From the NCBI RefSeq assembly GCF_000425485.1, contig NZ_AUDN01000024.1, positions 35,035-99,034 of the forward strand: DNA of 64,000 nucleotides, given 5' to 3'. Shown in pieces: positions 63,161-64,000 of the stretch (within the stretch, counting starts at the first letter, position 1; the number at the start of each line of letters is the position of its first letter). Below the pieces are notes generated by a model. It made no database searches and had not been told where the DNA came from. It was given only the letters and a program-made list of their open reading frames with translations. The translations under genes and the position numbers were made by a program. This DNA is from Flavobacterium tegetincola DSM 22377 (GTDB lineage: Bacteria; Bacteroidota; Bacteroidia; Flavobacteriales; Flavobacteriaceae).

Positions 63161-63938
63161 TCCTCTGTAATATGTTAAATGTAAGGTTTTTTCTTTTAAC
63201 TCAAACTCCCAACTAAATTAGTACATCTAGGAAATCAAAACTACTCTAAATTTAGTATGAAAATAAGAGTAGAAATTTTCTCCATTACAGTGCAAAATGT
63301 CCACGATTGTCATACTTTAAAACCTCCATTTGGCTGAAAAAAGAAATTTATATGAAAATTGAAAACGTTAAAAGATGATTATTTATCATTTATTAGGATT
63401 CGACAGGAAATTTCGAGCGGGAAATTCGTCGTGTACTATAATAACATTGCTTGGTAGAAAATAATTCTAATGGAATTACGGATATTTTTAAAAAAAAGTG
63501 CTTAATACACGGAAAAATGAGCTTAATTAATTAAAACAAACAGATAGTGTACGGAAGTCACTGTAATTTTGGGATAATTGAAGCAAGAGTCTTTCAAGAA
63601 CGAATGTGATCATTAGATACCCCAAGCCTCTACAGCTTATTGTAACGCAAGAATAAAAGTGTGGAGAAGTCAGATTAAAGTACTAAGAAAGATAGCTTTT
63701 TATCTATCAAAATGTAAAATAGCACGAATATTTGACAACATTTAAAATTTATTTCTTTTTAATTTTAACTATTCCTCAATATAGTTAGAGCAATCCCACT
63801 AAATTCGAGAGTTATTTAAACAAAAGTAGCCTCATTTTATGGAGACTTTGATAAAAATTATAACAGTGTTCGAATAAAGAAAGGCGATGACCTCGGATAG
63901 CTATCAGCGGTCCCACAAAACTATACTATTTTATAAAA

Positions 63939-63973
63939 CAAAAAACCCTTATCCGCAAGGATAAGGGTTTTTA
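63939..63973. terminator. Strong rho-independent terminator near the window edge
   Basis: AAAACCCTTATCC and GGATAAGGGTTTT stem with a short loop and A/T tracts on both sides. It most likely terminates a minus-strand gene beyond the right edge. Confidence 0.85.
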
Positions 63974-64000
63974 AAGATCCTAAAATAAATTCAGGATAAA

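Larger units (their letters stand above)
62777..64000. other. Gene-free region, 1.2 kb
   Basis: Low-complexity, A+T-rich sequence to the window edge with no intact gene. It holds a decayed IS3-type OrfA trace on the minus strand (63055-63160), a near-palindromic ATAGCTATCAGC stretch near 63898, and a strong terminator at 63939-63973. Confidence 0.6.

Noticed and set aside
1..64000. tRNA or rRNA genes
   Set aside because: No cloverleaf-like stretch or T-loop GTTCRAATC context was seen in any gap, and gaps are A+T-rich; a covariance scan would be needed to exclude a small RNA fully.

Overview
This window looks like chromosomal DNA from a member of the Flavobacteriaceae, most likely Flavobacterium or a close relative. 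The evidence is low-GC sequence, genes preceded by the Bacteroidota -7 promoter motif TAnnTTTG, two secreted proteins with type IX secretion (T9SS) C-terminal sorting domains, a fused E1 alpha/beta 2-oxo acid dehydrogenase, and a thrS-infC-rpmI-rplT block whose infC appears to start at AUA. I see no tRNA, rRNA, CRISPR array, prophage or intact insertion sequence.

Layout. 1-5413: an RND efflux operon (adaptor tail, pump, TolC-type channel, TetR regulator). 5540-12696: mostly single genes, including a redoxin, an AraC regulator beside an RclC-like (DUF417) membrane protein, a YcaQ/AlkX-type DNA glycosylase, a TfoX N-domain protein, an NAPE-PLD-like metallo-beta-lactamase-fold hydrolase and a second AraC regulator; a diverged 100-bp repeat flanks the YcaQ-TfoX segment. 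12852-15037: an SDR gene broken by an amber codon, followed by an AbiEii-type toxin/DUF6922 module that sits between two copies of the SDR 3' end. 15104-27953: DUF1501/DUF1800 pair, YdjM-like hydrolase, ferritin, TspO-like protein, beta-barrel, HipA-like kinase overlapping DUF3037, topoisomerase III, dodecin, hemerythrin.

28226-30880 (minus strand) is a cobalamin-riboswitch operon: promoter, riboswitch, an unannotated 43-residue membrane peptide, a BtuG-like beta-propeller with a T9SS sorting domain, and a second T9SS surface protein. This looks like a surface-exposed vitamin B12 capture system that uses T9SS attachment where Bacteroides uses lipoprotein anchors. 31877-34034 encodes ergothioneine synthesis (EgtB-EgtD). 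34137-37093 carries two small charged proteins, a DUF421 protein with a zinc ribbon, and an ABC exporter. 37468-40879 is the threonyl-tRNA synthetase/IF-3/L35/L20 block.

40986-52319 holds a class C beta-lactamase-like hydrolase, an M14 peptidase, E1 alpha-beta, DUF2254, a 2OG-Fe(II) oxygenase, a SUI1 protein, a nucleoside phosphorylase, a substrate-binding protein and a transglutaminase-like membrane protein. 52596-54640 has a Kbp/LysM protein, a 43-bp tandem array of palindromes in a 0.9-kb gap, and ung. 54683-62776 has an FMN reductase, PepD, a 2Fe-2S ferredoxin, DUF3810, an ECF sigma factor with a candidate anti-sigma, TraB/GumN, an acyltransferase, a CoA pyrophosphatase and DUF4268. The last 1.2 kb is gene-free, with a decayed IS3-type OrfA and a terminator at the edge.

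The most interesting regions are the toxin module between duplicated gene ends, the T9SS/B12 operon with its small peptide, and the palindromic tandem array. All family assignments rest on motifs read by eye; no database search was run.
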